Shown here piece by piece: positions 24,504-33,284 of a stretch of DNA of 64,000 bases; position 1 is the first letter of the stretch; each line of letters begins with the position of its first letter. The DNA is from Candidatus Bathyarchaeota archaeon (GTDB lineage: Archaea; Thermoproteota; Bathyarchaeia; Bathyarchaeales; Bathycorpusculaceae). A program made the translations under genes and the position numbers. The stretch covers positions 124,001 to 188,000 of the forward strand of contig JAOZHT010000003.1 of assembly GCA_026014735.1 (NCBI GenBank). The letters are read 5' to 3'. The notes beneath the pieces are model-generated. The model was not told where the DNA came from. It saw only the letters and a list, made by a program, of their open reading frames with translations, and ran no database searches.

Positions 24504-26508
24504 CTCCTTTATGATTGGCTTGAGACCCCGAGGTCGGTGGCTGACATCGCCAAATACTATCAAATTCTGCAACAACGGTGGTTCCTAGTTCATCGGGGCT
24601 TAGATCAACCTGGAAATCTTTCGGTAAGTCTCCGCTTCTCCGCAAGCCCCCAACCGTTACGTCTTTTAATCGCACTACACAAGGCTGGAAAAAATCGGGC
24701 AAAACATTAACTGATTGCTGACCGCAACTCTTGTCAGGTTTAAAATAAAGTACAAAGTCAGCCTCTTCTATCGGTTTAATAAATGACCGAATGTAAATAT
24801 GGGCTAAAAAATTCAATTCGAATGCATGATAACCTGAGATAGCATGCCCTGCTTTAACACCGTAACTTCCTCTAGTAATTGGAATGCCATCCTCATTAAC
24901 TCGAAAGATGATGCCGTTGTAATCATGATCAAGAAAGTAAAGGTTCCAGAAAGCCATCATGTAACGCGCAATTTTTCTATAATTTTCCTTTCGAGTGGAC
25001 CCGTAAAGAATTAGGTATGCCAAGATGCCCTGCTCTTGCTGCCAAAAGTCTTTTGTGCTGCTCCAGGCGAACTCTATCGGCATTCCATTGGATGGATTAC
25101 GTTCAACCGCGTCGAAACAACCCCCACGGATCTGATCAATGCCAAGGACTGACATGTCGTCCGCGATTTTTTTAGCGATTTGCATGTAATTGTCCCCTTT
25201 AGTTCGCCATTTTTCATTACCTTCCTGCTGAGCCAAAAGATACATGTAATTTGCAGCGCGGGTCATGTTCCAAGCGATTTTGAGGTTATGTCCAATTATG
25301 CCGCGGTTTTGTTGCCAACCGTGCTCGTGGTCAGGTATCCAAGTAGCGAGAAACCGTTCATTTACGTATTTAGAGGCCTGGTCGGGGAAATGGGCACAAA
25401 TTAGGTCACTAGTATGCTCAAGCATCCATTTGCATTTTACAAGAAAATTTGAGAGGTCATCTGTATTTCGCCCTCTTGGAAGCGGCTCTAGCGCGAGAAT
25501 TAGATTGATGAGGTAAGCCGGTATATGATCGCCGATTGAGTTCCAGTTTTTTCGGGCACTATTTTGCCCAAGTTTTTTTGAACTGGAGCACATATTTGTG
25601 CAATCGATATGAGAGAAATAACCATCTGCTTTGACATTAGCATTTACATCTTTGTCTAAGGCAGCTATTGTGCCATCGAGGTAAAAGTCGTTGAAAGCCC
25701 TTATCGTTTTGCGAATATCCTCGAGTACCTGCCAATCTAGAGTGATACGATAGTATTGGGTTAGACCTGCTAAGGCATAGATTTGCTCATACAGGGGTAT
25801 TGTGTCGATATCTTCGGGGTTTTGTGAACTCTCATAAAGTTGAGTAATGTAGCGACGATGAACACGACCAAACGCCCAAAAGCAATATCGTCCATCGTGA
25901 CTTAAATGACGAAAAGCTTCTCTCTGGAACTGAACACCTGCCCGCGCGCCAGTTAAGTAACGCTCGCAACCAGTCAGCATATACGCTGAGCATAACCCAT
26001 AGATGAGCCGTGAAAGAGTAGCGGTTTCTTGTGTGTTGTCATCTGTTGGCATCCCGGTGATGTTTAGGTTACTTCTGTAGAGTTTCGCAAAGTCCGCGGA
26101 TGTATAATCTCGATTATCCCCAAAAAGTTGATCAAGCCATTGGTCCGCAAGGCGCGAAATCTGGGTAATCCACCAATGGGTGTCTTCAAAAGCGAAACGT
26201 GAAGACTGGGAATGCATTAAGTAAATATTTCGAGCGTCATATCGGGTTTCGCCTTTATGTTCAGAGTAAACGCCCTCAGCAACTATGAGGGACTGGGGGA
26301 AAATGAACTTGCGTATGTTAAATGAGCGTTCGTCTTCTTTGTCGTTGATTTTTTCGGGGTCTGGCACTCGGTCTGCATCGACGTTATCTAGGTTCTTAAT
26401 AACTTGAAAAGAAGTAGTATTTCCCACATGTACTTTTAGTTCTTGACCGCTTAGAAGGGAAATGACGAAGCTGGAATTCGCGGGGTCAATAGATGATACA
26501 TCCCCCAT
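24472..26508 (-). CDS. AGE-family (N-acylglucosamine/cellobiose 2-epimerase-like) alpha/alpha-barrel protein
   Basis: About 678 residues from the ATG at 26508 (a TTG at 26556 is an alternative). The N-terminal ~100 residues look like a small beta domain (SGQELKVHVGNTTSFQV...RVPDPE). The middle is an (alpha/alpha)6 barrel with HEHGWQQNRGIIGHNLKIAWN, the AGE signature whose His residues catalyse epimerisation in sugar 2-epimerases, and a later FWQQEQGILAYLILYG. The barrel also occurs in related isomerases. The C-terminal ~100 residues look like a separate beta domain. The longer size than the usual ~400 residues makes the exact activity uncertain. The gene is divergent from the GH13 gene, and both lie in the tRNA-Cys island, which points to sugar metabolism. 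Confidence 0.72.
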   Translation of the reverse strand: MGDVSSIDPANSSFVISLLSGQELKVHVGNTTSFQVIKNLDNVDADRVPDPEKINDKEDERSFNIRKFIFPQSLIVAEGVYSEHKGETRYDARNIYLMHSQSSRFAFEDTHWWITQISRLADQWLDQLFGDNRDYTSADFAKLYRSNLNITGMPTDDNTQETATLSRLIYGLCSAYMLTGCERYLTGARAGVQFQREAFRHLSHDGRYCFWAFGRVHRRYITQLYESSQNPEDIDTIPLYEQIYALAGLTQYYRITLDWQVLEDIRKTIRAFNDFYLDGTIAALDKDVNANVKADGYFSHIDCTNMCSSSKKLGQNSARKNWNSIGDHIPAYLINLILALEPLPRGRNTDDLSNFLVKCKWMLEHTSDLICAHFPDQASKYVNERFLATWIPDHEHGWQQNRGIIGHNLKIAWNMTRAANYMYLLAQQEGNEKWRTKGDNYMQIAKKIADDMSVLGIDQIRGGCFDAVERNPSNGMPIEFAWSSTKDFWQQEQGILAYLILYGSTRKENYRKIARYMMAFWNLYFLDHDYNGIIFRVNEDGIPITRGSYGVKAGHAISGYHAFELNFLAHIYIRSFIKPIEEADFVLYFKPDKSCGQQSVNVLPDFFQPCVVRLKDVTVGGLRRSGDLPKDFQVDLSPDELGTTVVAEFDSIWRCQPPTSGSQANHKGDETNRENTNR

Positions 26509-26655
26509 GACAGTGAGATTACGAAAAAAAAAGTCTAAAGACACAAATGACTCCAATTATAAGGTTGGGGCTGGAAAGTTATAAAGACTAGTGAGCACAC
26601 TAAGAAGCAACTAATTTTTATCTATTCCTCTGCCGATATTAATATGGTGTAATTT

Positions 26656-28560
26656 TTGCGAACAATAATTGACGGTGAACCGCCAACTAGCCTCTCTAGT
26701 GTTGATTTGCGACCCCCCGGGAGGGTCTTTTCAAGTCCGCCAGTTTGGCGTGATCAAATTGTCTATTTTCTTCTCCCAGACCGCTTTAATGACACTCAGC
26801 CAAGACCCCCTTTTGACCCATCAAATCCCCAGCAATTCAAAGCAGACAAAAGAAAATGGATGGCAGATGGAAATACGTTTAGAGGGGGGAAACTAAAGGG
26901 AATTACTGACAAACTGGATTACCTTAAAAATTTAGGCGTAACGGCTCTTTGGATTGGTCCGGTGTACAAGCAAAGATGTGACACCGAGACTTATCATGGT
27001 TATGCAATCCAAAACTTTCTGGACGTCGATCCACGCTTTGGAAATCGCCAAGACTTACGAGACTTAGTTGACCAGGCGCATGACCGGGGAATGTATGTAA
27101 TACTGGATATTATCTACAATCATACTGGCAATAATTGGTTCTATGCTTTTCAGCCTCCCGAAGACAAATTTAGGGCTATCCCTTACAGGTTTTCACCGCC
27201 CTATGATTTTGGAAAATGGAGATCCAAAATTACCGAGGAAATTGACAAAATCGATGATAAAGAAGATGGTGTTTGGCCTACTGAATTCCAGAACCCAAAT
27301 TACTATACTAGAGCAGGGCAAATAAGTAACTGGAATCCTCAAGAATGGGAAAATCCTTTTGATGATAACACGGAATTTAGGAGAGGCGACTTCTATGACT
27401 TTAAAGACCTTGATCATGCATATAATGACCATGAAGTTTTAAGTGCACTAATACGGGTATACGAATATTGGATAGGGACCTTTGACGTTGATGGTTTCCG
27501 TATTGACACTGTTAAACATACCACTATCTGTACAACAAGGGCTTTCTGTGGAGCTATTCGAGAATATGCTGAGTCGATAGGCAAAGACAATTTTCTGCTC
27601 TTCGGCGAAGTAACTGGGGGAGCCAAAATGATGCTTAGATATCTTCCTAACACAGTTGATGGATATCTTGATATTTTTAAGAGAAACCTTGATGCAACAC
27701 TGGATCTTGGCGACGCCGAGAGGCGGCTGGCTAATTTAGTTCTAGGGTTGGGGCGTCCAAAAGAAGATTATTTCGACCAATTTGGTGGGGTAGACGAACT
27801 AGGAAGTCACCGTCTAACTGGGCAGTATCACATTTCGCTTCTTGACGAAGCTGATATGGTTGGACGACCAAAATATCGATTCTACGCGTTGACGAACGCA
27901 AGGGACAAAGATAAGTATCTTCAGGTTGCGCATGCTGTTGGAGTACAACTTACGACGTTGGGTATTCCATGTATTTATTATGGAACTGAGCAAGCGTTCA
28001 ATGGTTCGCCCGAATTACACGATCAAACGGTTGAGCCGCTGGTAAACGGGAGTGTTCAGTATCAAGACCGCTATATTCGGGAGTGCATGTTCGGAGGAAC
28101 ATTCGGAGCCTATGAAACGGCAGGTTGTCACTTCTTTAACGAAAATCATCCAACCTACATCAGAATTGCAGCTATATCAAAATTGCGAAATCGAAAGGAT
28201 TCCATTGGTGCATCTCTTAGAAGAGGGCGGCAATACCTGCGAGAAATTGCAGTTAATCCGAATGATAAGTTCCAATATCCTCAACCAGGAGAAATTGTCG
28301 CGTGGTCAAGGATACTTTTTAATAAAGATGTAGTGGTCGTATTAAATAGCAATGGCTTGGAACATCACAGTGCATGGGTCCTTGTTGATTCTCGGCTGCA
28401 TCCCATAAGCGAGAAGATGATTTTTCTGTATAAAGGTGATTGGTCGGATGCTCAACTTAAAGGTCCACCCCCGGAACAAACAGTTAACGTAGAATATTTG
28501 AATGGAATCACAGCATTCAATATCGATTTGCCGCCTGCAGGGATGGCAATCCTGAGCTAA
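26656..28560 (+). CDS. GH13 alpha-amylase family enzyme
   Basis: 634 residues; TTG at 26656 is the best available start. Catalytic region I reads DIIYNHTG, region II GFRIDTVKH (nucleophile Asp), and region III FGEV (acid/base Glu). Region IV, normally xxNHD, reads LLDEAD, so the Asp remains but the conserved His is Ala. ITDKLDYLKNLGVTALWIGPV is the usual beta-2 signature. A C-terminal beta domain follows the barrel. No signal peptide is visible, so the enzyme is cytoplasmic and may act on glycogen or maltodextrins; exact specificity cannot be given. It ends 104 bases before the repeat that marks the island end. Confidence 0.88.
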   Translation: MRTIIDGEPPTSLSSVDLRPPGRVFSSPPVWRDQIVYFLLPDRFNDTQPRPPFDPSNPQQFKADKRKWMADGNTFRGGKLKGITDKLDYLKNLGVTALWIGPVYKQRCDTETYHGYAIQNFLDVDPRFGNRQDLRDLVDQAHDRGMYVILDIIYNHTGNNWFYAFQPPEDKFRAIPYRFSPPYDFGKWRSKITEEIDKIDDKEDGVWPTEFQNPNYYTRAGQISNWNPQEWENPFDDNTEFRRGDFYDFKDLDHAYNDHEVLSALIRVYEYWIGTFDVDGFRIDTVKHTTICTTRAFCGAIREYAESIGKDNFLLFGEVTGGAKMMLRYLPNTVDGYLDIFKRNLDATLDLGDAERRLANLVLGLGRPKEDYFDQFGGVDELGSHRLTGQYHISLLDEADMVGRPKYRFYALTNARDKDKYLQVAHAVGVQLTTLGIPCIYYGTEQAFNGSPELHDQTVEPLVNGSVQYQDRYIRECMFGGTFGAYETAGCHFFNENHPTYIRIAAISKLRNRKDSIGASLRRGRQYLREIAVNPNDKFQYPQPGEIVAWSRILFNKDVVVVLNSNGLEHHSAWVLVDSRLHPISEKMIFLYKGDWSDAQLKGPPPEQTVNVEYLNGITAFNIDLPPAGMAILS

Positions 28561-28582
28561 AAATTTATCATTAAAGGTTTGA

Positions 28583-28598
28583 CCACCTTATCCGGTGG
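28583..28598 (+). terminator. Hairpin after the GH13 gene
   Basis: CCACC-TTATCC-GGTGG forms a short stem-loop 22 bases after the stop codon. It is not followed by a strong T run, so it may be a terminator or merely an mRNA end structure. Confidence 0.35.
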
Positions 28599-28663
28599 GT
28601 AATAATAATCTCCCTAGATCATGGAATACTGCGCAACAATACCATTTCCGAATTTATACGCGG

Positions 28664-28688
28664 AATTGGAGCTGGGGATGGGAATTGA
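28664..28688 (-). repeat. tRNA-proximal att copy of the island
   Basis: 25 bp identical to 22691-22715, spanning from the T-loop of tRNA-Cys through CCA and three bases beyond. It marks the tRNA-proximal end of the island. Confidence 0.8.
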
Positions 28689-28742
28689 ACCCATATATAG
28701 CAGCTCTGCAGGCTACCGCCTGAACCATTCGGCCACCCCAGC
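28667..28742 (-). tRNA. tRNA-Cys (GCA)
   Basis: Minus strand, 5' at 28742. Acceptor GCTGGGG pairs with CCCCAGC; D-arm GCC...GGC; anticodon stem GTAGC/GCTGC with loop CTGCAGA, anticodon GCA; T-arm ATGGG-TTCAATT-CCCAT. The discriminator base is T and CCA is encoded. No intron is seen. The 3' end is repeated at 22691-22715, so this gene is the integration target of the neighbouring island and remains intact. Confidence 0.93.
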
Positions 28743-28831
28743 AACGTACGATTCTAGGGGGAGTCTAACATAAAAATATTGTTGGCACCAAAAAAGGTTT
28801 AGGTGAAGTAAAGCAAGCGTTTATGCGATGG

Positions 28832-29194
28832 CTACTTTTTGAAGGCTAACCCCGAAAAAACCGCCACAAGCTTCTCGTCTTTACGCACCATCACGTTGTA
28901 GAGCCCCGTGGTTTTGCCGTCACTGACCCGCGTTGCCTCCGCCGTAAGCACGTCGCCTTCCACGGTGGGTTTAAGATAGTTTATGCTCACCTGCAACGCA
29001 ACCGCCACGTTGTCGCCGAAGTTGCAGGCATGAGCAAACGCGTAGTCCGCCAACGAAAAAATGGCGCCGCCATGGGTGAAGCCATGGGCGTTTGTATGTT
29101 TTTTTCCAACGGTCATGGCTGTTTTGCAGTAGCCGTCTTTGGATTCGAGGACTTTGATGCCTAATGCTTCAGCGTAGCTGTCGGTTCCCTTCAT
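28832..29194 (-). CDS. PaaI-like hotdog thioesterase
   Basis: 120 residues, full length for the PaaI group. The active-site region is NAHGFTHGGAIFSLADYAFAHACN, and INYLKPTVEGDVLTAEATRVSDGKTTGLYNVMV follows. PaaI hydrolyses phenylacetyl-CoA and similar aryl-CoA esters and guards against CoA trapping. The gene overlaps the end of livM by 26 bases and is the last gene of the liv/paaK/ior operon. The context of PaaK and indolepyruvate oxidoreductase supports an aryl-CoA substrate. Confidence 0.85.
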   Translation of the reverse strand: MKGTDSYAEALGIKVLESKDGYCKTAMTVGKKHTNAHGFTHGGAIFSLADYAFAHACNFGDNVAVALQVSINYLKPTVEGDVLTAEATRVSDGKTTGLYNVMVRKDEKLVAVFSGLAFKK

Positions 29195-30242
29195 CTTTTT
29201 TTTCCTCTTTAGGTTTATCTTTGCCCATTATGAGGGCATACAATTTTGGAATAAGCGAAGTTATGCCTTTAGGCACAAAAATAACCATAACCACAAAGAA
29301 CAACCCGAGCCCCAGCGCAGTCAAGTAGGGTCCCACGTTGCTTACGCTTGGGAAAAGAAAACCAACATTTGTCCGAAGCGTGGAGTCAAGCATGGGCAGG
29401 TAGGATTCCAACGCGACGATTATGACGGCACCGATAATTGGCCCCTCAATAGTCATCAATCCCCCCACAATCGCCATCATCAGCGGCGCCAGCGAATGTT
29501 CCAGGTTAAAAATCGAGATATCCACATAGGAGGTGTACTGCACGTAGAGTCCGCCTGCTAACCCCGCAAAAAACGTGCTTAACACGAAGGCTAACAGCCG
29601 ATATTTAGCCACGTTTATGCCGATCATTCTGGCTTCCTGCTCGTTTTGGTGTATAGCTTGGAAAGCCAGCCCCCACTTGGATTTCATGACCCGATAAATC
29701 ACAAGGATAGAAGCTACAGAGAAAGCAAACGCGACATAGTAAAGCGGAAGACCCGTTGGCACGATGGTTTTGGGGGCAAACCCCAAAATTCCGCCTAACT
29801 CATTATCGAATTGGGTGAAGACGGCGATGGCTATCACGGAGAAGCCGAAGGTGACGATCGCCAAAAACCACGTTTTCAGCCTTACACAAGCCAACCCAAT
29901 CAGTAATCCAATCAACGCAGAGAATGCTGCGCCCACAAACAGCCCTAGTAGCGGCGGCAAACCAAGCTTCACGCCGATCAACGCGGAGACAAAGCCGCCT
30001 ATGCCCAGAAAAGCCGCATGGCCCAATGATGCTTGCCCTGAATACGCCAGCAGGTTCCATGCGGAGGCGTAGATGGCGAATATCACTATGGGCGTGAGCA
30101 CCTCGCTGGTCATGTAGCCTGTTCCGTCAAGCAGGGGCAGCAGGCAGGCAACGGCAAGCGCGACGATGGATAGCTGCAGTTTTCTTGAGTGCTGCAGGTC
30201 TTCTTTGAGTTTTTTGCTTGACAGGGGTATGGGTGATTTCAT
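29169..30242 (-). CDS. livM: Branched-chain amino acid type ABC permease LivM
   Basis: 357 residues with about nine or ten membrane helices. Family marks include SAWNLLAYSGQASLGHAAFLGIGGF, VRLKTWFLAIVTFGFSVI, AIHQNEQEARMIGINVAKYRLLAFVLS and GLMTIEGPIIGAV. It forms the permease pair with LivH, one base away. The tail after the last helix is highly charged (KDKPKEEKKDEGNRQLR). In this operon the transported ligand is probably a hydrophobic or aromatic amino acid, inferred from the ior and paaK genes. Confidence 0.9.
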   Translation of the reverse strand: MKSPIPLSSKKLKEDLQHSRKLQLSIVALAVACLLPLLDGTGYMTSEVLTPIVIFAIYASAWNLLAYSGQASLGHAAFLGIGGFVSALIGVKLGLPPLLGLFVGAAFSALIGLLIGLACVRLKTWFLAIVTFGFSVIAIAVFTQFDNELGGILGFAPKTIVPTGLPLYYVAFAFSVASILVIYRVMKSKWGLAFQAIHQNEQEARMIGINVAKYRLLAFVLSTFFAGLAGGLYVQYTSYVDISIFNLEHSLAPLMMAIVGGLMTIEGPIIGAVIIVALESYLPMLDSTLRTNVGFLFPSVSNVGPYLTALGLGLFFVVMVIFVPKGITSLIPKLYALIMGKDKPKEEKKDEGNRQLR

Positions 30243-30243
30243 G

Positions 30244-31149
30244 TTATTGCTCCTCCTTTTGGCCGAAGATGCCGTTGGGGCGAACGATAAGGACGCCTAT
30301 GAGCATTACGAAGGCGATGGCATCTGCCCAGGTTCCCCCTAAAAAGTAAATCGCCGAGTTCTCCGCGATGCCGTAGAGTAACCCCCCGATTATGGCGCCC
30401 GGTAAGCTGCCGAAGCCTCCGAGGATGATTATTGCGAACGCCTTGATAGTCGGGTAAGCCCCTATGGTGGTGTCGAAGGGCAGTATCATTCCGTAGAGTG
30501 CCCCCGCCGCTCCCGCTAACGCTGCGCCCAGCAGGAAAGTGAATATGTAGACTTGTTTGATGTTTATGCCCATAAGCGTCGCTGCTTCGCCTTTTTGGCT
30601 GGTGGCGCGGATTGCCATGCCTATCCTTGTTTTCTTGAGTAACACAAAGAGCAAAACCAAAGTAACTATGACAAAGCCGACTGCAAAGAGCCAGTCGTAG
30701 CTTATCGAAACCGAGCCGACGGCGACATTCATTCCGGCAAAGGGGCTTGCAATCTGGTGTAAATCAAAGCCCTGCCAGAGAATCACGATGTTTTGAAAGA
30801 TGGATATTAAGCCTAAACTGAGGAAGATTTCGGTTAGTTTTTCTCTGCCGCGGACACGGTTAAACGTTAATCTCTCCACTGCAACCCCGACTAGGGCTAC
30901 GGCGGCGATGGCAACTAGTATGGAGATGTAAACGTTCAGGCCCACGGAGACCAGATAAGCGTTTAACCCTAGCGCGGTTGACACGGCAAACGCTATGTAT
31001 GCGCCCAGCATCAGCAGCTGTCCGTGGGCAAAATTTACCAGTTTCATTACGCCAAAAATTATGTTTAACCCTGCGGCTAGCAGGATGTAGATGCAGCCTG
31101 TGGCTACTCCCCATATCAGCGCGTTAGCAAACCCTGATGGATCAAACAT
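30244..31149 (-). CDS. livH: Branched-chain amino acid type ABC permease LivH
   Basis: 301 residues, eight or so membrane helices. The N-terminus LIWGVATGCIYILLAAGLNIIFGVMKLVNFAHG is the family signature, followed by RAVSQK-like RATSQKGEAATLMGINIKQVY and FAIIILGGFGSLPGAIIGGLLYG. It lies between livK (102 bases upstream) and livM (1 base downstream). A possible internal promoter (TATTTAAAATAT near 31178-31192) lies in the livK-livH gap. Confidence 0.9.
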   Translation of the reverse strand: MFDPSGFANALIWGVATGCIYILLAAGLNIIFGVMKLVNFAHGQLLMLGAYIAFAVSTALGLNAYLVSVGLNVYISILVAIAAVALVGVAVERLTFNRVRGREKLTEIFLSLGLISIFQNIVILWQGFDLHQIASPFAGMNVAVGSVSISYDWLFAVGFVIVTLVLLFVLLKKTRIGMAIRATSQKGEAATLMGINIKQVYIFTFLLGAALAGAAGALYGMILPFDTTIGAYPTIKAFAIIILGGFGSLPGAIIGGLLYGIAENSAIYFLGGTWADAIAFVMLIGVLIVRPNGIFGQKEEQ

Positions 31150-31251
31150 GCGGTTCAGCTTACCTACTGTCTCATGTTTAGGTATTTAAAATATGCGAGA
31201 AACCTACCGCTTTTACGGCAAGAACAATAAAAAGAGAGATGGATGGATGCG

Positions 31252-32649
31252 TTATGGGCTGCCTGGCTGGTAACCTGCAGGCAACTTGAACTCGGCTTGT
31301 TGAAGAGTTCCAGCTGATGCGGATTCTGGGTAAACGATTTTGTTTCTGCATTCGCTAAGGTCTGCTTTGTAGGTCATCTGCTCCATGAACGTGGTGATTT
31401 GCACCTCATGATAATTAGTGCCGGTGGAGAACTCTATTTTCCCCGTCTGTGTCATCATTAAAAGCTGGTTCATGCTGCACCCCTCGATGGCTTCTCGGAC
31501 CGCTGCCTTATCAACGGTTCCTGCACGTTCAATCGCGTCTTTGGCGATGTAGAATGCATCGTAGGTGCTTGCTCCCATGAATCCTGGGGCTTTGCTGTGC
31601 ATCGCCTTGAAGTCATCGTAGTATTTCTGGATGCTTGCAAGGTATAGGGGGTCAGTGTAGGGGCCGAACTGCGACTCGATAAGCATGCCGTCGCCATAGC
31701 TGCCTATGAGCTTGTAGAATGCGGGGTCATCACAGCATTCAACAGCTATCAAGGCTGTGTTCAACTTGACGTCTCTTTGTGCTTCAGTGTAGATTTCAGC
31801 TGTGTTCTTGATGAAGTCAACAACGTAAACTGCATCTGGCTTTTTGGCTTGAACTACTCCAAGGTCAGTTTGGAAGCTAACTGCGGTGGCAGTGTAGGGT
31901 CGCTCTGCCACGATTGTGATTGGCAGATTCTCGCTTTCGATTATGGCTTTGCTGTCAGCTACAACGCCCTGCCCGAAGGGGTCGTTGCGGTATATGATGG
32001 CTAACCTTAGTGGTCTTGACTCATCAAAGCCGTAGGTGGCGTCAAGGGTGGGTTTCATGGTGCTGTTTAGGAAGTTGAGAACTGTTTTGCTGTACTCATA
32101 TGTGGTGACGCAGTAGTGGAATATGTAGCTCATTCCCTCTGCATCTTCGGTTCTCTGCGGGCTATCTGCTGCTAAACCTGCATAGTTTCCCTGCGGGCCT
32201 CTGCGGGTGATAAGCGTGGAGGATGCGCCGGTGACTATGTAGGGAACTCGGTTATCCATGGCTACTACTTCGTTGGCGAGAGTTCCTGCGCTGGCGTATC
32301 CGCCGATTAACATATCTACTTTTTCGTTGAGAACCGCCTGTTTTACGGGTTCCACGGCGTTGGCTACTGAGTCATCCAGTGTATCAGCGGTTACAAGTTC
32401 GATTGGAACTTTCGTGTTCCATTCTTTAACGTAGACTCCGCCTGCATCGTTAATTTCTTTAACCGCCAACTGTGCTGCACGGTTCATGTCGTCTCCTTCA
32501 GCGCGTTGTGAGCATGCAACTAAGCCTATTTTGATGGGCCTAGCCTCAGCTGAGGGCGCCGGGTTAAGTTGTCCAGTGAATGCGAATGCTGCCACTACAA
32601 CAATGATTATAGCGATTAATCCCAGAATAACAATTAGTTTTCTCTGCAT
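31252..32649 (-). CDS. livK: ABC amino acid-binding protein LivK
   Basis: 465 residues. A signal anchor (LIVILGLIAIIIVVVAAFAF) precedes the periplasmic binding fold type I: IKIGLVACSQRAEGDDMNRAAQLAVKEINDAGG, VDMLIGGYASAGTLANEVV, and RLAIIYRNDPFGQGVVADSK. There is no lipobox Cys, so the protein is held by its N-terminal helix. It is longer than bacterial LivK (~370). It captures the substrate for LivHMGF. The gene order, after iorB, puts uptake and oxidation of the same amino acids in one transcript. Confidence 0.9.
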   Translation of the reverse strand: MQRKLIVILGLIAIIIVVVAAFAFTGQLNPAPSAEARPIKIGLVACSQRAEGDDMNRAAQLAVKEINDAGGVYVKEWNTKVPIELVTADTLDDSVANAVEPVKQAVLNEKVDMLIGGYASAGTLANEVVAMDNRVPYIVTGASSTLITRRGPQGNYAGLAADSPQRTEDAEGMSYIFHYCVTTYEYSKTVLNFLNSTMKPTLDATYGFDESRPLRLAIIYRNDPFGQGVVADSKAIIESENLPITIVAERPYTATAVSFQTDLGVVQAKKPDAVYVVDFIKNTAEIYTEAQRDVKLNTALIAVECCDDPAFYKLIGSYGDGMLIESQFGPYTDPLYLASIQKYYDDFKAMHSKAPGFMGASTYDAFYIAKDAIERAGTVDKAAVREAIEGCSMNQLLMMTQTGKIEFSTGTNYHEVQITTFMEQMTYKADLSECRNKIVYPESASAGTLQQAEFKLPAGYQPGSP

Positions 32650-32696
32650 ACTTTTTCCTTCTTTTAATAGTAATTCAAATGATTGTGCTAATAAGA

Positions 32697-33284
32697 TTAA
32701 CTCTTTAGCACGCTTTCTCTACCTGACTCGAAGGCTTTCAGGTTTAAATCGATAAGTTTCGGCTTAAGATGCTCCGCAATTGCCTGCTGGAAAGACTCTG
32801 CCTTCAGGGGAATTTCGGGAAGCGCCGACAGAGCACCCAAAAGTATGGTGTTCACGACCAGCATATTGCCCAGCTTCTCGGCGATGCCTATGCCGTCCAC
32901 TTCATGCACAAGCGCCTTTGAATGCAGAAGCGCCATAAGCTCGGTTTGGCTTTTCAGTTTAACGCCGGCTCCCACGCAGCTAGGCTGGATAAGCTTCATG
33001 TTAACGATGACTGCACCGTTACGTTTGAGCATAGGCAAAGCACGAGCGGTTTCCAGAACCTCAAAACCCACCACTACATCTGCCTTGCCTGTCTCGATGA
33101 GGGGGCACTCAACTTTGTCGCCGACGCGGGCATACGCCACAATGGAGCCGCCACGCTGAGCCATCCCATGAATCTCCGCCTTCGCCACATCAAAACCCTC
33201 CAGCATCGCGGCTTCACAGAAGATGTCACTGAGCAACACAACGCCCTGTCCGCCTACGCCGCTGAAGACCACATCCAGCTTCAT
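32697..33284 (-). CDS. iorB: Indolepyruvate ferredoxin oxidoreductase beta subunit
   Basis: 195 residues from the ATG at 33284, which overlaps the stop of iorA (ATGA). MKLDVVFSGVGGQGVVLLSDIFCEAA is the typical opening; GMAQRGGSIVAYARVGD and GKADVVVGFEVLETARAL follow. This gamma/beta-type subunit pairs with IorA to oxidise aryl pyruvates to aryl-acetyl-CoA with reduction of ferredoxin. The open frame upstream of 33284 runs over iorA and is not used. Confidence 0.93.
   Translation of the reverse strand: MKLDVVFSGVGGQGVVLLSDIFCEAAMLEGFDVAKAEIHGMAQRGGSIVAYARVGDKVECPLIETGKADVVVGFEVLETARALPMLKRNGAVIVNMKLIQPSCVGAGVKLKSQTELMALLHSKALVHEVDGIGIAEKLGNMLVVNTILLGALSALPEIPLKAESFQQAIAEHLKPKLIDLNLKAFESGRESVLKS

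Noticed and set aside
26551-26560. A third piece of the tRNA-Cys repeat (CTCCAATT) inside the island
   Set aside because: Only eight bases and in the opposite orientation; expected by chance.
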